Below are positions 1 to 9,585 of a stretch of 64,000 nt of DNA, in pieces. The number at the start of each line of letters is the position of its first letter. Position 1 is the stretch's first letter. The DNA is taken from assembly GCF_901827205.1 (NCBI RefSeq), contig NZ_LR594675.1, positions 3,844,001-3,908,000 of the forward strand. The letters run 5' to 3'. The translations under genes and the position numbers were made by a program. The notes under the pieces were generated by a model that worked only from the letters and a program-made list of their open reading frames with translations, did not search any database and had not been told where the DNA came from. The DNA comes from Variovorax sp. PBS-H4. Its GTDB lineage: Bacteria > Pseudomonadota > Gammaproteobacteria > Burkholderiales > Burkholderiaceae_C.

Positions 1-1
1 C

Positions 2-226
2 ACGCACATCTTCCGCGTCAGCAACCGCACCGGCCTGGCGCCGGGCAAGACGCCGCTGGAGGTCGAGCTCAAGCTGGAGAAACGCGTGCCGCCAGCCTAC
101 CGGCTGCATGCGCACCACTGGCTGATCCTGCATGGCCGCTATGTTTGCGTGGCGCGCAAGCCCTTGTGCTGGAAGTGCGCCGTCGCGCCTTACTGCGACT
201 ACAAGCCGAAGACGCCTCCGCCCTGA
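2..226 (+). CDS. nth: Endonuclease III, C-terminal part (5' end outside window)
   Basis: Base-excision repair DNA glycosylase/AP lyase that removes oxidised pyrimidines. Only the last 74 residues are present, running off the left edge. They hold the family's [4Fe-4S] ligand pattern C-X6-C-X2-C-X5-C (from CVARKPLC through WKCAVAPYC) close to the C-terminus, and the preceding stretch HIFRVSNRTGLAPGKTP resembles the conserved region after the catalytic aspartate. It converges with the hemerythrin-like gene on the other strand, with about 40 bases between them. The ligand spacing makes the family assignment firm; the catalytic lysine and aspartate lie outside the window. Confidence 0.93.
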   Translation, partial: THIFRVSNRTGLAPGKTPLEVELKLEKRVPPAYRLHAHHWLILHGRYVCVARKPLCWKCAVAPYCDYKPKTPPP

Positions 227-267
227 GCCTGCGCCGCATTGCCGGTGCTGCGCTGATGGCGGAGACC

Positions 268-813
268 TCAGTCAGGGAGCTGGATTCCCCGGCGCTCGCG
301 CATCGCGCGCCCGATTCGCTGCAGCTCTTCGTCGCTCAACAGGCGCGCGGCCATTGGCAGGAGTTCCTGCTCTTCACGCTCCATATGCCGCTCGTACAAG
401 CGAGCCAGCGTTTCCACATCGTCCGGATCGAGCGGCACGGTGCGCCCCGCGGCAATCTGCTCGAGCACGGCGCGCACCTGCAGCCAACGTGCCTCGATCT
501 CGCGGTGCTCGGCCACGAGGCCTTGAGTCATCTCGCGCAGGCACACCGGGTCCGACCCGGCCATCGACTCGACGAGCGCGGGGAACAGATCCTGCTCCTC
601 GTCTTCATGATGATGCTTCGCCGCGGTATCGAAGTACCGCATCACAGCGGCTGCCGCGGAACGCGCGTCCAGGTCCGCGCCGTGGCGGGCCATGTGCGGG
701 ACCAGCCGTCGCAACGTCGCACACTGGTGCTCGATGCGCCCATGGCAAGCGGAAAGCATCTCCAGCGGCACCTCGAAGCCGCCGGTCGGCAGGGAACGGT
801 CGGGCGTGGTCAT
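268..813 (-). CDS. Hemerythrin HHE domain protein
   Basis: A 181-residue cytoplasmic protein with the four-helix HHE fold that binds a di-iron centre. Histidine/glutamate clusters occur at the expected intervals: CHGRIEH near residue 23, KHHHEDEEQDLFP near 66, EHREIE near 102 and ERHMEREEQELLP near 140. Family members sense or carry oxygen, or handle iron, NO or reactive oxygen; nothing here decides between these. I chose the ATG at 813, with AGGGG upstream, over an in-frame TTG at 837. It starts 20 bases after the cobC phosphatase stop, so it may be the last gene of the cob operon, though no functional link is evident. Confidence 0.85.
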   Translation of the reverse strand: MTTPDRSLPTGGFEVPLEMLSACHGRIEHQCATLRRLVPHMARHGADLDARSAAAAVMRYFDTAAKHHHEDEEQDLFPALVESMAGSDPVCLREMTQGLVAEHREIEARWLQVRAVLEQIAAGRTVPLDPDDVETLARLYERHMEREEQELLPMAARLLSDEELQRIGRAMRERRGIQLPD

Positions 814-833
814 GGCAATGGCCCCTGTACCTT

Positions 834-1424
834 TCAAGAGCCAAACATATCACGCCGTGACATTTCCGTCCCTCGCGCTTCCTCCACGACCACGCACTCG
901 CCGAACGCGATCGGCTGCGATGGCCATTGGTCGGCGCGCTCGGCGCAGCGCAGGCCATCGCGCAGCAGCCACACGGTGCGGATCACGCCGGCATGGGTGA
1001 TCCACAGCGCGTCGCGTCCTGCAGCGCGCCACGCGTCGAAGGCCTCGCCCACGCGACCCATGAACTGGCGGGTGCTCTCGCCGTGGCCTCCCGCGCGCGC
1101 GTCGGCAAAGGCGCCGGTCCAGGCCTCGAACTCGGCGCGCGCGATGCTGCGCCAGTCGAGGCCTTCCCAGGCGCCGAAATCCATCTCGGCGATGCGGGGA
1201 TCGACGCGCAGCGGCAGCTCCGGCCGCAGCGCGGCGATCGCCTGCGCCAGCAACTCGCAGCGCTGCAGGGGCGAGCTGACCAGCTCGATGCCGGCAGCCA
1301 GCGATGGCCCGATGCGTTCGGCAATGGCGCGTGTTGCGTCCGCAGGCACGCTCACGTCCGTGCGGCCGTAGCAGGAGCCGGCCGCCGCCGTGGTTTCGGC
1401 GTGGCGAACGAGGCCCAGCTTCAT
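834..1424 (-). CDS. cobC: Alpha-ribazole phosphatase / histidine phosphatase family
   Basis: Predicted to dephosphorylate alpha-ribazole 5'-phosphate (or adenosylcobalamin 5'-phosphate) in nucleotide-loop assembly of B12. The 196-residue protein begins MKLGLVRHAET, which carries the RHE/RHA phosphohistidine motif of the phosphoglycerate-mutase-like fold, and has the second catalytic histidine in WITHAGVIR near residue 150. The ATG overlaps the cobS stop as ATGA, so the two are translationally coupled. Location directly after cobT and cobS favours the B12 role over a generic phosphatase. Family membership is certain; the substrate is inferred from context. Confidence 0.88.
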   Translation of the reverse strand: MKLGLVRHAETTAAAGSCYGRTDVSVPADATRAIAERIGPSLAAGIELVSSPLQRCELLAQAIAALRPELPLRVDPRIAEMDFGAWEGLDWRSIARAEFEAWTGAFADARAGGHGESTRQFMGRVGEAFDAWRAAGRDALWITHAGVIRTVWLLRDGLRCAERADQWPSQPIAFGECVVVEEARGTEMSRRDMFGS

Positions 1425-2218
1425 GTCTGCCAGGCGAGCGCCAGGTAGATGGCCAGTTCGCACAGCTGCTGGGTGGCGCCGAGCCCGTCGCCGGTGAAGC
1501 CCTGGAACCGGCGCGCGAGCAGCCACGCCATGTAGGCCGCACCGAGCACGCAGGCGGCAAGCGCCGCCACGGCCTGGAGGAGCGGCTGCGTGAACAGCAG
1601 CAACAGGACGGCCGGCAGCGCATACAGCACGCCCACCAACAAGGCGCCGCTGCCGATCGCATCGGCCAGCGGTTTGGACTTGCTCGCCGCGCCCTCGTCA
1701 CCGACATAGGGCAGCCGACGAATGAGGAACAGCGGCGCCAGTCGCGACAGGACATGCGCGCCCATCAACGCAGCGGCGGCGCTCATCGCGCCCTGCCCCG
1801 CCAGCACGGCCAGCAGCGCGATCTTCAGCCCAAGTGCCAGCACCAGTGCGAGCGCCCCGAAAGCCCCGATGCGCGAGTCCTTCATGATCTGCAGCGCACG
1901 CGCGCGGTCCGCCGAGCCGCCCAGGCCATCGGCCAGGTCGGCCAGTCCATCCTCATGGAAAGCCCCCGTCAGCAGCACGGTCGCGATCGTCGACAGCAGC
2001 GCCGCCGCCAGCGCGCCGGCCATGCCGGGAAGGCCCGATTGCGCCAGGAGGAACACCCCTGCCGCTACCGCGCCGACGAGCCAACCCACGCCCGGAAAAT
2101 GCGCCGCGCTGGCGCGCAGCATGGCGGGACTGAAGCCCACCCAGGCCGCCAGCCGCCCCGTCACCGGCACGCGCGTGAAGAACTGGAGCGCCAGCAGGAA
2201 ATGGCGCACGCCGTGCAT
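1421..2218 (-). CDS. cobS: Adenosylcobinamide-GDP ribazoletransferase (cobalamin synthase)
   Basis: Integral inner-membrane enzyme that joins adenosylcobinamide-GDP to alpha-ribazole (phosphate), the last assembly step of B12. It has 265 residues, a usual CobS length. The N-terminus FLLALQFFTRVPV, the FHEDGLADLADGLGG motif near residue 90 and the following KDSRIGAFG are hallmark CobS sequences; the rest is several hydrophobic membrane segments rich in Leu and Ala. Its ATG overlaps the cobT TGA by one base and its own stop overlaps the cobC start, so the three genes form a coupled unit. Confidence 0.96.
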   Translation of the reverse strand: MHGVRHFLLALQFFTRVPVTGRLAAWVGFSPAMLRASAAHFPGVGWLVGAVAAGVFLLAQSGLPGMAGALAAALLSTIATVLLTGAFHEDGLADLADGLGGSADRARALQIMKDSRIGAFGALALVLALGLKIALLAVLAGQGAMSAAAALMGAHVLSRLAPLFLIRRLPYVGDEGAASKSKPLADAIGSGALLVGVLYALPAVLLLLFTQPLLQAVAALAACVLGAAYMAWLLARRFQGFTGDGLGATQQLCELAIYLALAWQT

Positions 2219-3258
2219 CAACCCTCCCGCTGCGACACGCCGGCCGACTCGAAGCTGGCCATCTCGCGCACGATGCGGCAGGCCGATTCCAGCAGCGGCC
2301 AGGCCAGTGCGGCCCCCGAACCTTCGCCCAGGCGCAGGCCGAGCTTCAGCAAGGGCTCGAGGCCGAGCGCTTCGAGCAGCAGGCGATGGCCCGGCTCGGC
2401 CGACTCGTGCGCCGCCACGCAGCGCTGCACCACATGCGGCCGCAAGCACGTCGCCACCAGCACTGCCGCGCCGGCGATGAAGCCATCGACCACGATCACC
2501 CGCCGCTCCTCGGCCGCCTGCAGCACGGCGCCGACGAGGGTGGCGATCTCGAAGCCGCCAAAGGCCGCGAGCGCGGCGAGCGCGGAACCCGCATCGGAGT
2601 GCAACGCCAACACCTCGCGCAGCAACCCACGCTTGCGTGCGAGCCCGGCGGCATCGAGGCCGGTGCCGCTGCCGGTGCAGAGATCGATGTCCAGCCCGGC
2701 CAGCCGCGCCAGCAGCAGCGAGGCTGCCGAGCTGTTGCCGATGCCCATCTCGCCCAGCAGCAGCGCGTTGCCCGGCAACTCCCGGACCAGCGCCATGCCA
2801 TGGCCGACGGCCTCTTCGCATTGGGCGCGACTCATGGCCGGACCGGCCGAAGCATCGGCGGTGCCCGGCGCGATCTTGCGCACCCGCAGACCCTCTCGCG
2901 CCTCGAAGTCATGCCGCACGCCGCAGTCCACCACCGTGAGCGCCAGCCCGTGCTGCCGTGCCAGCACGCTGACGGCCGCGCCGCCGGCGAGGAAGTTCTC
3001 GACCATCTGCCAGGTCACGTCGCTCGGGTAGGCCGAGACGCCGCGCGCCGCGAGGCCGTGGTCGCCTGCGCACACCAGCATCTGCGGCGCCGACAGTGCG
3101 GGCGCCTCGCTGCCGAGGACCAAGCCCAGCCGCAGGCCCAGGGCTTCAAGCCGGCCCAGCGCGCCGAGCGGCTTGGTCTTGTGGTCCAGCAGGTGCTGCA
3201 GCCGCGCGGCGAGCGCGGCGTCGTCGATGTCCTCGACGGCGGGAAGTTCAAGCGTCAT
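2218..3258 (-). CDS. cobT: Nicotinate-nucleotide:dimethylbenzimidazole phosphoribosyltransferase
   Basis: Transfers phosphoribose from nicotinate mononucleotide to the lower-ligand base, giving alpha-ribazole 5'-phosphate. The 346-residue length fits the family. Visible motifs are KTKPLGALGRLE near the N-terminus, VCAGDHGLAARGVSAYP, a glycine-rich LAGGAAVSVLARQ, and LLGEMGIGNSSAAS near residue 170, which in many homologues reads EMGIGNTT. The start overlaps the cobQ stop as ATGA, and the stop overlaps the cobS start by one base. It acts directly upstream of CobS, so its position in the operon matches pathway order. Confidence 0.96.
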   Translation of the reverse strand: MTLELPAVEDIDDAALAARLQHLLDHKTKPLGALGRLEALGLRLGLVLGSEAPALSAPQMLVCAGDHGLAARGVSAYPSDVTWQMVENFLAGGAAVSVLARQHGLALTVVDCGVRHDFEAREGLRVRKIAPGTADASAGPAMSRAQCEEAVGHGMALVRELPGNALLLGEMGIGNSSAASLLLARLAGLDIDLCTGSGTGLDAAGLARKRGLLREVLALHSDAGSALAALAAFGGFEIATLVGAVLQAAEERRVIVVDGFIAGAAVLVATCLRPHVVQRCVAAHESAEPGHRLLLEALGLEPLLKLGLRLGEGSGAALAWPLLESACRIVREMASFESAGVSQREG

Positions 3259-4727
3259 TCGATCAGGGAGCGCAGCGCGCCCGCTTCAAAGTGGGTATCG
3301 ATGTGGTCGGCGAGGCCGTCGAACACGGCCTCGAGCGTACGCGCCCTCGCGCCGAACAGTGCCTGCAGCACGGCCGCGTCCTCGAACAGGCCATGCAGGT
3401 ACAGGCCCAGCACGTTGCCCTTCGCGTTCTGCCATGCCAGGTCCTCGGCCATCACGGCCTCGGCGCGATCACCGGCCGCTGCCATGGCCGGATGCGGCGC
3501 GGTGCGGCCGTGGTGGATCTCGTAGCCGTGCATCGTCACGCCCGACAATGCGGCCCAAGGCCCCTTCAGCACGCCGAAGCGCGCCGTGCGCAGGCGTACG
3601 GTCTTGTCGGCCTCGAACATGGTGACCAGGGGGAGCAGTCCCAGTCCGGGACCATTGCCATCGACCCCGTGCGGATCGATCAGCGCCTCGCCGAGCATCT
3701 GCAGCCCGCCACAGATGCCGAGCACGGCACCGCCACGCGCCGCATGGTCCGCCACGGCGCGGTCCAGCCCCTGCGTGCGCAGCCAGGCCAGGTCGCCGCT
3801 GGTGTTCTTGGAACCGGGCAGCACGACCCAGTCGGCGCCGGCCAGCTCGGCCGGGCTGCGCACCCAGCGCAGCCGTACGCCGGCCACGTTCTTGAGCGGC
3901 TGGAATTCATCGAGGTTGCTGAGGCGCGGCCAGGCGATGACGGCCACCGTCAACCGCACTTCGCCGGCGGCCGTGCTGCGCTCGTCGAAGACACCGTCTT
4001 CCTCGGGCAGCCCGTGCTGCCACCACATCGGCAAGGTCGCGAGGGTCGGCACGCCCGTCAGCGCCTGCAGCCGCTCGGGCGCGGGCGCGAGCAGCGACGC
4101 ATCGCCGCGAAACTTGTTGAGCACGAAGCCGGCCAGCCGGGCGCGGTCCGCCTCGGGCATCAGGGCCCAGGTGCCGTAGAGGTGCGCGAAGGCACCGCCG
4201 CGATCGATATCGGTCACCAGCAGGCAAGACGCCTCGGCATGCCGTGCAACGCGCAGGTTGACGATGTCGCTGTCCATCAGGTTGATCTCGGCCGGCGAGC
4301 CGGCGCCTTCGATCACCACGATGTCGTGCTCGGCCCGCAGTTCGTCGAGCGCGCGGGCGAGTTGCGGCCACACATGCTCGCTGCGCCCGCGCCACGGCAG
4401 GGCCGACAGCTCGGCGCTCACCTGTCCCATCAGGACCACCTGGCTGTGCGTGTCGCGCTCGGGCTTGAGCAGCAAGGGATTCATGCGCACGTCCGGCTCG
4501 GTGCCTGCCGCCAGCGCCTGGAAATACTGTGCGCTTCCGATCTCGCCGCCCGCCACCACGCGCGCGTTGTTGCTCATGTTCTGGGCCTTGTACGGTGCCA
4601 CCTTGAAGCCCTGGCGCGCATACCAGCGGCACAGCGCGGTGGCCAGCCAGCTCTTGCCGGCACCGCTGGTCGTGCCCAGCACCATGACGCATCGGGCCTG
4701 GTTGTTGCGCCCTCGCTCTTGATTCAT
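3255..4727 (-). CDS. cobQ: Cobyric acid synthase (glutamine-hydrolysing)
   Basis: Amidates adenosylcobyrinic a,c-diamide at four carboxylates to form cobyric acid, using ATP and glutamine. The 490-residue protein has the N-terminal ATP-binding domain with MVLGTTSGAGKSWLATALCR, the KAQNMSNNARV signature, and a C-terminal class I-like amidotransferase domain with the nucleophilic Cys in LGICGGLQMLGE and histidines in GYEIHHGR and LYLHGLFED. I start at MNQERGR (4727); an in-frame extension of 22 residues to 4793 is unlike the family. It appears to be the first gene of the cobQ-cobT-cobS-cobC unit; I see no riboswitch in the 53 bases before it. Confidence 0.95.
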   Translation of the reverse strand: MNQERGRNNQARCVMVLGTTSGAGKSWLATALCRWYARQGFKVAPYKAQNMSNNARVVAGGEIGSAQYFQALAAGTEPDVRMNPLLLKPERDTHSQVVLMGQVSAELSALPWRGRSEHVWPQLARALDELRAEHDIVVIEGAGSPAEINLMDSDIVNLRVARHAEASCLLVTDIDRGGAFAHLYGTWALMPEADRARLAGFVLNKFRGDASLLAPAPERLQALTGVPTLATLPMWWQHGLPEEDGVFDERSTAAGEVRLTVAVIAWPRLSNLDEFQPLKNVAGVRLRWVRSPAELAGADWVVLPGSKNTSGDLAWLRTQGLDRAVADHAARGGAVLGICGGLQMLGEALIDPHGVDGNGPGLGLLPLVTMFEADKTVRLRTARFGVLKGPWAALSGVTMHGYEIHHGRTAPHPAMAAAGDRAEAVMAEDLAWQNAKGNVLGLYLHGLFEDAAVLQALFGARARTLEAVFDGLADHIDTHFEAGALRSLIE

Positions 4728-4780
4728 GCGGGAATTGTCGTCGACGCCTGCGCGCGACGACCTGGATCTGGGCGCGAGCG

Positions 4781-6214
4781 TCAGACTGTCCAATCACCGC
4801 CAAGCGCGCGAATCAGGCCGACCGTTGACTGGTACTGCGCGGACCGCACCTGGAGCGCCTGGCGCCGGTTGCGCAGCTCGCTGCGACGCGCATCGAGCAG
4901 GTCGAGCTGGCTGATGTAGCCGTTGCGATAGCGCGTGTCGGACAGTTGCGTCGCGCGGCTCGCCGAGGCGACCGCCTTGGCCTGCACCTCCGACTGCGCC
5001 CCGAGGATGCGCAGCGAGGACAGCTGGTCTTCGACGTCCCTGAAGGCCGTGAGCACCTGCTCGCGGTAGCTCGCGAGCGCGCCGTCGAGCTGGGCGCTGG
5101 CGCCCTGCACGCCGGCCTCGCGGCGGCCGCCGTCGAACAGCGGCAGCGACAGCAACGCGCCGATGCCCCACGAGCGCGCGGACCACTTGAACAGGTCCCC
5201 GATCTCCGACGAGGCATAGCCGCCGCCGCCGGTGAGCGCGATGTTGGGGAACCACGCCGTCTGCGCCACGCCGACGCGCGCCTGCGCCGCCAGCACGCCC
5301 TTCTGCGCGGCCGAGACGTCGGGCCGGCGCGTGAGCACGGTGGCCGGCACGCCTGCGGGGATGCTGGGCAAGGCGGTGGCCCAGCTGTCGGGCTTCATCT
5401 CGAAGCTGGAAGCCGGCTCGCCGGTCAGCACCGCAAGCGCGTGCTCGAGCTCGGCGCGGCGCCGGTCCAGCGTGAGCGCCTCGGATTCCGTGGAGGCCAT
5501 CTCGGTCTCGACCCGTGCCACGTCGAGCTCGGCGATATCGCCGGCGCGGTGGCGCTGCTGCGTCAGGCGCAGCGTGTCGCGGTAGGCCTCGACGGTCTCG
5601 CGCACCAGCTGGCGCTCGTCGTCGAGGGCGCGCAGCGCCAGGTAGGTCTGCGCGGTCTCGGCCTGCACCAGCAGGCGCGCGCTCTGCAGCAGGCCGGCAC
5701 GCGACTCGGCGTCGAGCCGCGCTGCATCGCTGGCCTTCGAGAGACGCCCGAACAGGTCGAGCTCGTACGAGAAGTCCAGGCCCGCGTTGATCAGCGTGGA
5801 AGGCGTGGTGCTCTGGTTGCGGTCCAGGCCGCGCTGCCGGGTTGCGCCGGCGCCGAGGCCGATCTGGGGCGAGCGATCGGCATCGGTGCTGCGCGCCAGC
5901 GCGCGGGCCTCTGCCAGCCGCGCCGCCGCCACCTGGATGCTGTTGTTGGCCGCGTCGGCACGGGCGACCAGGGCGTCGAGCACCGGGTCGTTGAAGGCGC
6001 GCCACCACTCGCCGCGCGGCTGTGCCTCGGCGGGCGTGGCGCGGGTCCATTGGCCCTCGGCCGGCGCGGCGGCCTGCTCCTTGAACTGGGCCGGCGCCTG
6101 GAAGCTCGGCGCTTCCGGGGTCGCAGTGGCACAGCCGGCCAGCACCAGGGCCGCCATGAGCGGCGCCAGCGCTGTGCGCCAGGGCCGGGTGAAAGTGCTT
6201 CGATCGAGTTTCAT
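4781..6214 (-). CDS. RND efflux outer-membrane factor (NodT/OprM family lipoprotein)
   Basis: Outer-membrane channel of a tripartite multidrug efflux system. The 477-residue precursor has a lipoprotein signal with lipobox LAGC near residue 26, so it should be lipidated and sorted to the outer membrane. Two OEP-type repeats rich in alpha-helix follow, with typical sequences GEWWRAFNDPVLDALVARA and SYELDLFGRLSKASDAARLDAES in the first half, and VLTRRPDVSAAQKGVLAAQARVG in the second. It starts 31 bases after the RND pump stop, so the order is adaptor, pump, channel as in mexEF-oprN-like operons. Confidence 0.93.
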   Translation of the reverse strand: MKLDRSTFTRPWRTALAPLMAALVLAGCATATPEAPSFQAPAQFKEQAAAPAEGQWTRATPAEAQPRGEWWRAFNDPVLDALVARADAANNSIQVAAARLAEARALARSTDADRSPQIGLGAGATRQRGLDRNQSTTPSTLINAGLDFSYELDLFGRLSKASDAARLDAESRAGLLQSARLLVQAETAQTYLALRALDDERQLVRETVEAYRDTLRLTQQRHRAGDIAELDVARVETEMASTESEALTLDRRRAELEHALAVLTGEPASSFEMKPDSWATALPSIPAGVPATVLTRRPDVSAAQKGVLAAQARVGVAQTAWFPNIALTGGGGYASSEIGDLFKWSARSWGIGALLSLPLFDGGRREAGVQGASAQLDGALASYREQVLTAFRDVEDQLSSLRILGAQSEVQAKAVASASRATQLSDTRYRNGYISQLDLLDARRSELRNRRQALQVRSAQYQSTVGLIRALGGDWTV

Positions 6215-6245
6215 GATCTGCTTTCTTGCAATGAGGCCTCGGCCA

Positions 6246-9200
6246 TCAGTCGTGCGTTTTGAGGGGCGCCGCGGGCTGGGGATGCAGGCCACCGCCACCG
6301 CCCGCGCCGGAACCGCTGTCGTGAGGGGCGCCGCCATGCGGCGCCGCCGGATGCTGGGCCGACACGAAGCTGTTGTCGTCCGCCAGGTGCGGCACCTCGC
6401 CATGCAGCTTGAGCGGGCGGTTGCCCGTGAGCCTGCGCAAGGCGACGTAGAACACCGGCGTCAGGAACAGGCCGAAGGCCGTCACGCCGATCATTCCGGC
6501 GAACACCGCCACGCCCATCGCCGAGCGCATCTCGGCGCCGGCACCGGTTGCGAGCACCAGCGGCAGCACACCCATCACGAAGGCCAGCGAGGTCATCAGG
6601 ATCGGGCGCAACCGCAGGCGGCTGGCCTCGATGGCGGCCTGTATCGGCGTTCGGCCGGCAAATTCGAGCTCGCGTGCGAACTCCACGATCAGGATCGCGT
6701 TCTTCGCACTCAGGCCCACCAGCACGATCAATCCGATCTGCGTGAAGACGTTGTTGTCGCCGCCGGAGATCCATACGCCCGTCATCGCGGCCAGGAGGCC
6801 CATCGGCACGATCAGGATGATCGACAGCGGCAGCGTCAGGCTCTCGTACTGAGCGGCCAGCACCAGGAACACCAGCAGGATCGCGAGCGGAAACACCAGC
6901 ACCGCAGAGTTGCCGGCCAGGATCTCCTGGTAGGTCAGCTCCGTCCATTCGTAGCTCACGCCCTTGGGCAAGGTCTCCGCGGCAATGCGCTCGATCGCGT
7001 CCTGCGCCTGCCCTGAGGAGAAGCCCGGCGCAGGTGCGCCGTTCACATCGGCCGAGAGGTAGCCGTTGTAGCGCATCGCGCGCTCGGGGCCGAAGCTCGA
7101 ATTCACCTTCATCAGCGCCGACAGCGGCACCATCTCGCCCGTGCTCGAGCGCACCTTGAGCAGGCCGACGTCCTCGGCACGTGCACGGTAAGGCGCATCC
7201 GCCTGCACGCGCACGGTGTAGGTGCGGCCGAACTTGTTGAAGTCGTTCGCATACAGGCTGCCGAGGTAGATCTGCATGGTGTCGAAGATGTCCTGGACCG
7301 GCACGCCGAGCTGGCGCGCCTTGGTCCGATCGATGTCGGCATAGAGCTGCGGCACATTGACCTGCCAGCTGGTGAACATGCCGGTGAGCTCGGGCGCCTG
7401 GCGCGCCTTGGCCATGAAGGCCTGCACCGCGGCGTCCATCTGCTCGTAGCCGACCGAGCCGCGGTCTTCCAGTTGCAGCTTGAAGCCTCCCGTGGTGCCC
7501 AGGCCCGCCACCGGAGGCGGCGGGAACATCACGATGAAGGCATCCTGGATGCCGGCGAACTGCTGGTTGAGCTGGCCTGCGACGGCACCGCCGCTCTGGT
7601 CGGCGCGCTTGCGCTCGGCAAAGGGCTTGAGCGTCGCGAACACGATGCCCGAGTTCGAGCTGTTGGTGAAGCCGTTGATCGACAGGCCCGGGAAGGCGAT
7701 CGCGTCCTCGACGTTCGGGTTCTTCTTGGTGATCTCGCCCATGCGCTGGATCACCTCTTCCGTGCGATTCAGCGTAGCGCCGTCGGGCAGCTGCGCAAAG
7801 CCGATGAGGTATTGCTTGTCCTGTGCCGGCACGAAGCCGCTGGGCACCGCCTTGAAGAGGCCGAAAGTCACGGCCACCAGCGCCAGGTAGACCACCAGCA
7901 TCACGGTCTTGCGCGAGATCACGCCCTTGACGCCGCCGCTGTACGCCTCGGCGCCGCGGTGGAAGAACCTGTTGAAGCCGCGGAACAGCCAGCCGAGCGC
8001 CCGATCCATGCCGCGCGTGAGCGCGTCCTTCGGCTCGTCGTGGCCCTTGAGCAGCAGCGCGGCAAGCGCGGGCGACAGGGTCAGCGAGTTGATCGCCGAG
8101 ATCACGGTCGAGATCGCGATCGTGACGGCGAACTGGCGGTAGAACTGCCCGGTCAGGCCGCTGATGAAGGCCAGCGGCACGAACACCGCCACCAGCACCA
8201 GCGCGATCGCGATGATCGGCCCCGAGACCTCGCGCATCGCGCGGTAGGTGGCCTCGCGCGGCGTGAGCCCGGCCTCGATGTTGCGCTCCACGTTCTCGAC
8301 CACCACGATGGCGTCGTCCACCACGATGCCGATCGCCAGCACCAGGCCGAAGAGCGACAACGCGTTGATGGAAAAGCCCAGCACATGGAGCACCGCGAAG
8401 GTGCCGATCACCGACACCGGCACGGCCAGCAGCGGGATGATCGAGGCACGCCAGGTCTGCAGGAACAGGATCACCACCAGCACCACCAGCAGGATGGCCT
8501 CCAGCAGCGTATGCACCACCGACTCGATGGAGGCGCGAACGAACTGCGTCGGGTCGTAGGCGATGCGGTATTCCACGCCTTCCGGCATGTTCTTGTTGAT
8601 CTCGTCCATCGTCTTGCGGACGTTGGCCGAAATGTCGAGCGCATTGGAGTTCGGCGCCTGGAACACGCCGATGCCGACCGCGTTGTCGTTGTTGAGCAGC
8701 GAGCGCAGCGAATAGTCGGCCGAGCCGAGCTCGATGCGACCGATGTCGCGCAGCCGGGTCACGGCGCCGTCCGCACCGGTCTTGACGATGATGTCGCCGA
8801 ATTCCTCTTCGCTCTGCAGCCGCCCCTGGGCGTTGACGGACAGCTGCATGTCCACGCCCGGCAGGCCCGGCGAGGCGCCGACCACGCCGGCCGCCGCCTG
8901 CACGTTCTGCCCGCGGATCGCCGTGACCACGTCGCTGGGCGAGAGGCCGCGCTGCGCGACCTTCTGCGGGTCGAGCCAGATGCGCATCGAGTAATCGCCG
9001 CCGCCGAAGATCTGCACCTGGCCCACGCCCTCGATGCGCGCCAGCCGGTCCTTGACGTTGAGCACCGCGTAGTTGCGCAGGTAGGTCATGTCATAGCGGT
9101 CGTTGGGCGACACCAGGTGCACCACCATCGTGAGGTCGGGCGCGCTCTTGACGGTGGTCACGCCCAGTCGCCGCACTTCCTCCGGCAGGCGCGGCTCGGC

Positions 9201-9545
9201 CTGCGAGACGCGGTTCTGCACCAGCTGCTGCGCCTTGTCGGGATCGGTGCCCAGCTTGAAGGTGACGGTCAGCGTCATCACGCCGTCGGTGGTCGCCTGG
9301 CTGCCCATGTAGAGCATGCCTTCGACCCCGTTGATCTGCTCCTCGATGGGCGTGGCGACGGTTTCGGCAATCACCTTCGGATTGGCGCCCGGGTACTGCG
9401 CGCGCACCACCACCGACGGCGGTGCGACCTCGGGGTATTCCGAGATGGGCAGGCTGCGCAGGGCGATGAGGCCCGCGATCAGCATCAGCAGCGAGAGCAC
9501 GCCCGCGAAGATCGGCCGATCGATGAAGAACTTCGATAAATTCAT
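6246..9545 (-). CDS. RND multidrug efflux transporter, HAE-1 family (MexF/AcrB-like)
   Basis: Proton-driven inner-membrane pump of the tripartite system; 1099 residues, slightly longer than the usual 1030-1060. It begins MNLSKFFIDRPIFAGVLS and contains PISEYPEVAPPSVVV, the GIVVDDAIVVVENVERN segment of TM4 that carries the two aspartates used in proton relay, and a duplicated 12-TM plan with two large periplasmic loops. Wording such as SAPDLTMVVHLVSPNDRYD is closest to the MexF branch. The extra length is a Gly/His/Pro-rich C-terminal tail of about 40 residues (…SGSGAGGGGGLHPQPAAPL…). The substrate cannot be read from sequence. Confidence 0.95.
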   Translation of the reverse strand: MNLSKFFIDRPIFAGVLSLLMLIAGLIALRSLPISEYPEVAPPSVVVRAQYPGANPKVIAETVATPIEEQINGVEGMLYMGSQATTDGVMTLTVTFKLGTDPDKAQQLVQNRVSQAEPRLPEEVRRLGVTTVKSAPDLTMVVHLVSPNDRYDMTYLRNYAVLNVKDRLARIEGVGQVQIFGGGDYSMRIWLDPQKVAQRGLSPSDVVTAIRGQNVQAAAGVVGASPGLPGVDMQLSVNAQGRLQSEEEFGDIIVKTGADGAVTRLRDIGRIELGSADYSLRSLLNNDNAVGIGVFQAPNSNALDISANVRKTMDEINKNMPEGVEYRIAYDPTQFVRASIESVVHTLLEAILLVVLVVILFLQTWRASIIPLLAVPVSVIGTFAVLHVLGFSINALSLFGLVLAIGIVVDDAIVVVENVERNIEAGLTPREATYRAMREVSGPIIAIALVLVAVFVPLAFISGLTGQFYRQFAVTIAISTVISAINSLTLSPALAALLLKGHDEPKDALTRGMDRALGWLFRGFNRFFHRGAEAYSGGVKGVISRKTVMLVVYLALVAVTFGLFKAVPSGFVPAQDKQYLIGFAQLPDGATLNRTEEVIQRMGEITKKNPNVEDAIAFPGLSINGFTNSSNSGIVFATLKPFAERKRADQSGGAVAGQLNQQFAGIQDAFIVMFPPPPVAGLGTTGGFKLQLEDRGSVGYEQMDAAVQAFMAKARQAPELTGMFTSWQVNVPQLYADIDRTKARQLGVPVQDIFDTMQIYLGSLYANDFNKFGRTYTVRVQADAPYRARAEDVGLLKVRSSTGEMVPLSALMKVNSSFGPERAMRYNGYLSADVNGAPAPGFSSGQAQDAIERIAAETLPKGVSYEWTELTYQEILAGNSAVLVFPLAILLVFLVLAAQYESLTLPLSIILIVPMGLLAAMTGVWISGGDNNVFTQIGLIVLVGLSAKNAILIVEFARELEFAGRTPIQAAIEASRLRLRPILMTSLAFVMGVLPLVLATGAGAEMRSAMGVAVFAGMIGVTAFGLFLTPVFYVALRRLTGNRPLKLHGEVPHLADDNSFVSAQHPAAPHGGAPHDSGSGAGGGGGLHPQPAAPLKTHD

Positions 9546-9585
9546 GATGTTGTTTTCCTCGGGGATGCCACCTTCATTCAGGCAC

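Noticed and set aside
132..1371. Long plus-strand open frames opposite hemerythrin and cobC
   Set aside because: They are Arg/Ala/Pro-rich mirror frames of well-supported minus-strand genes, as expected in high-GC DNA.
7473..9539. 688-codon plus-strand open frame opposite the RND pump
   Set aside because: His/Arg/Gln-rich translation (e.g. HHQHHQQDGLQQRMHH) with no fold character; antisense shadow of the pump gene.
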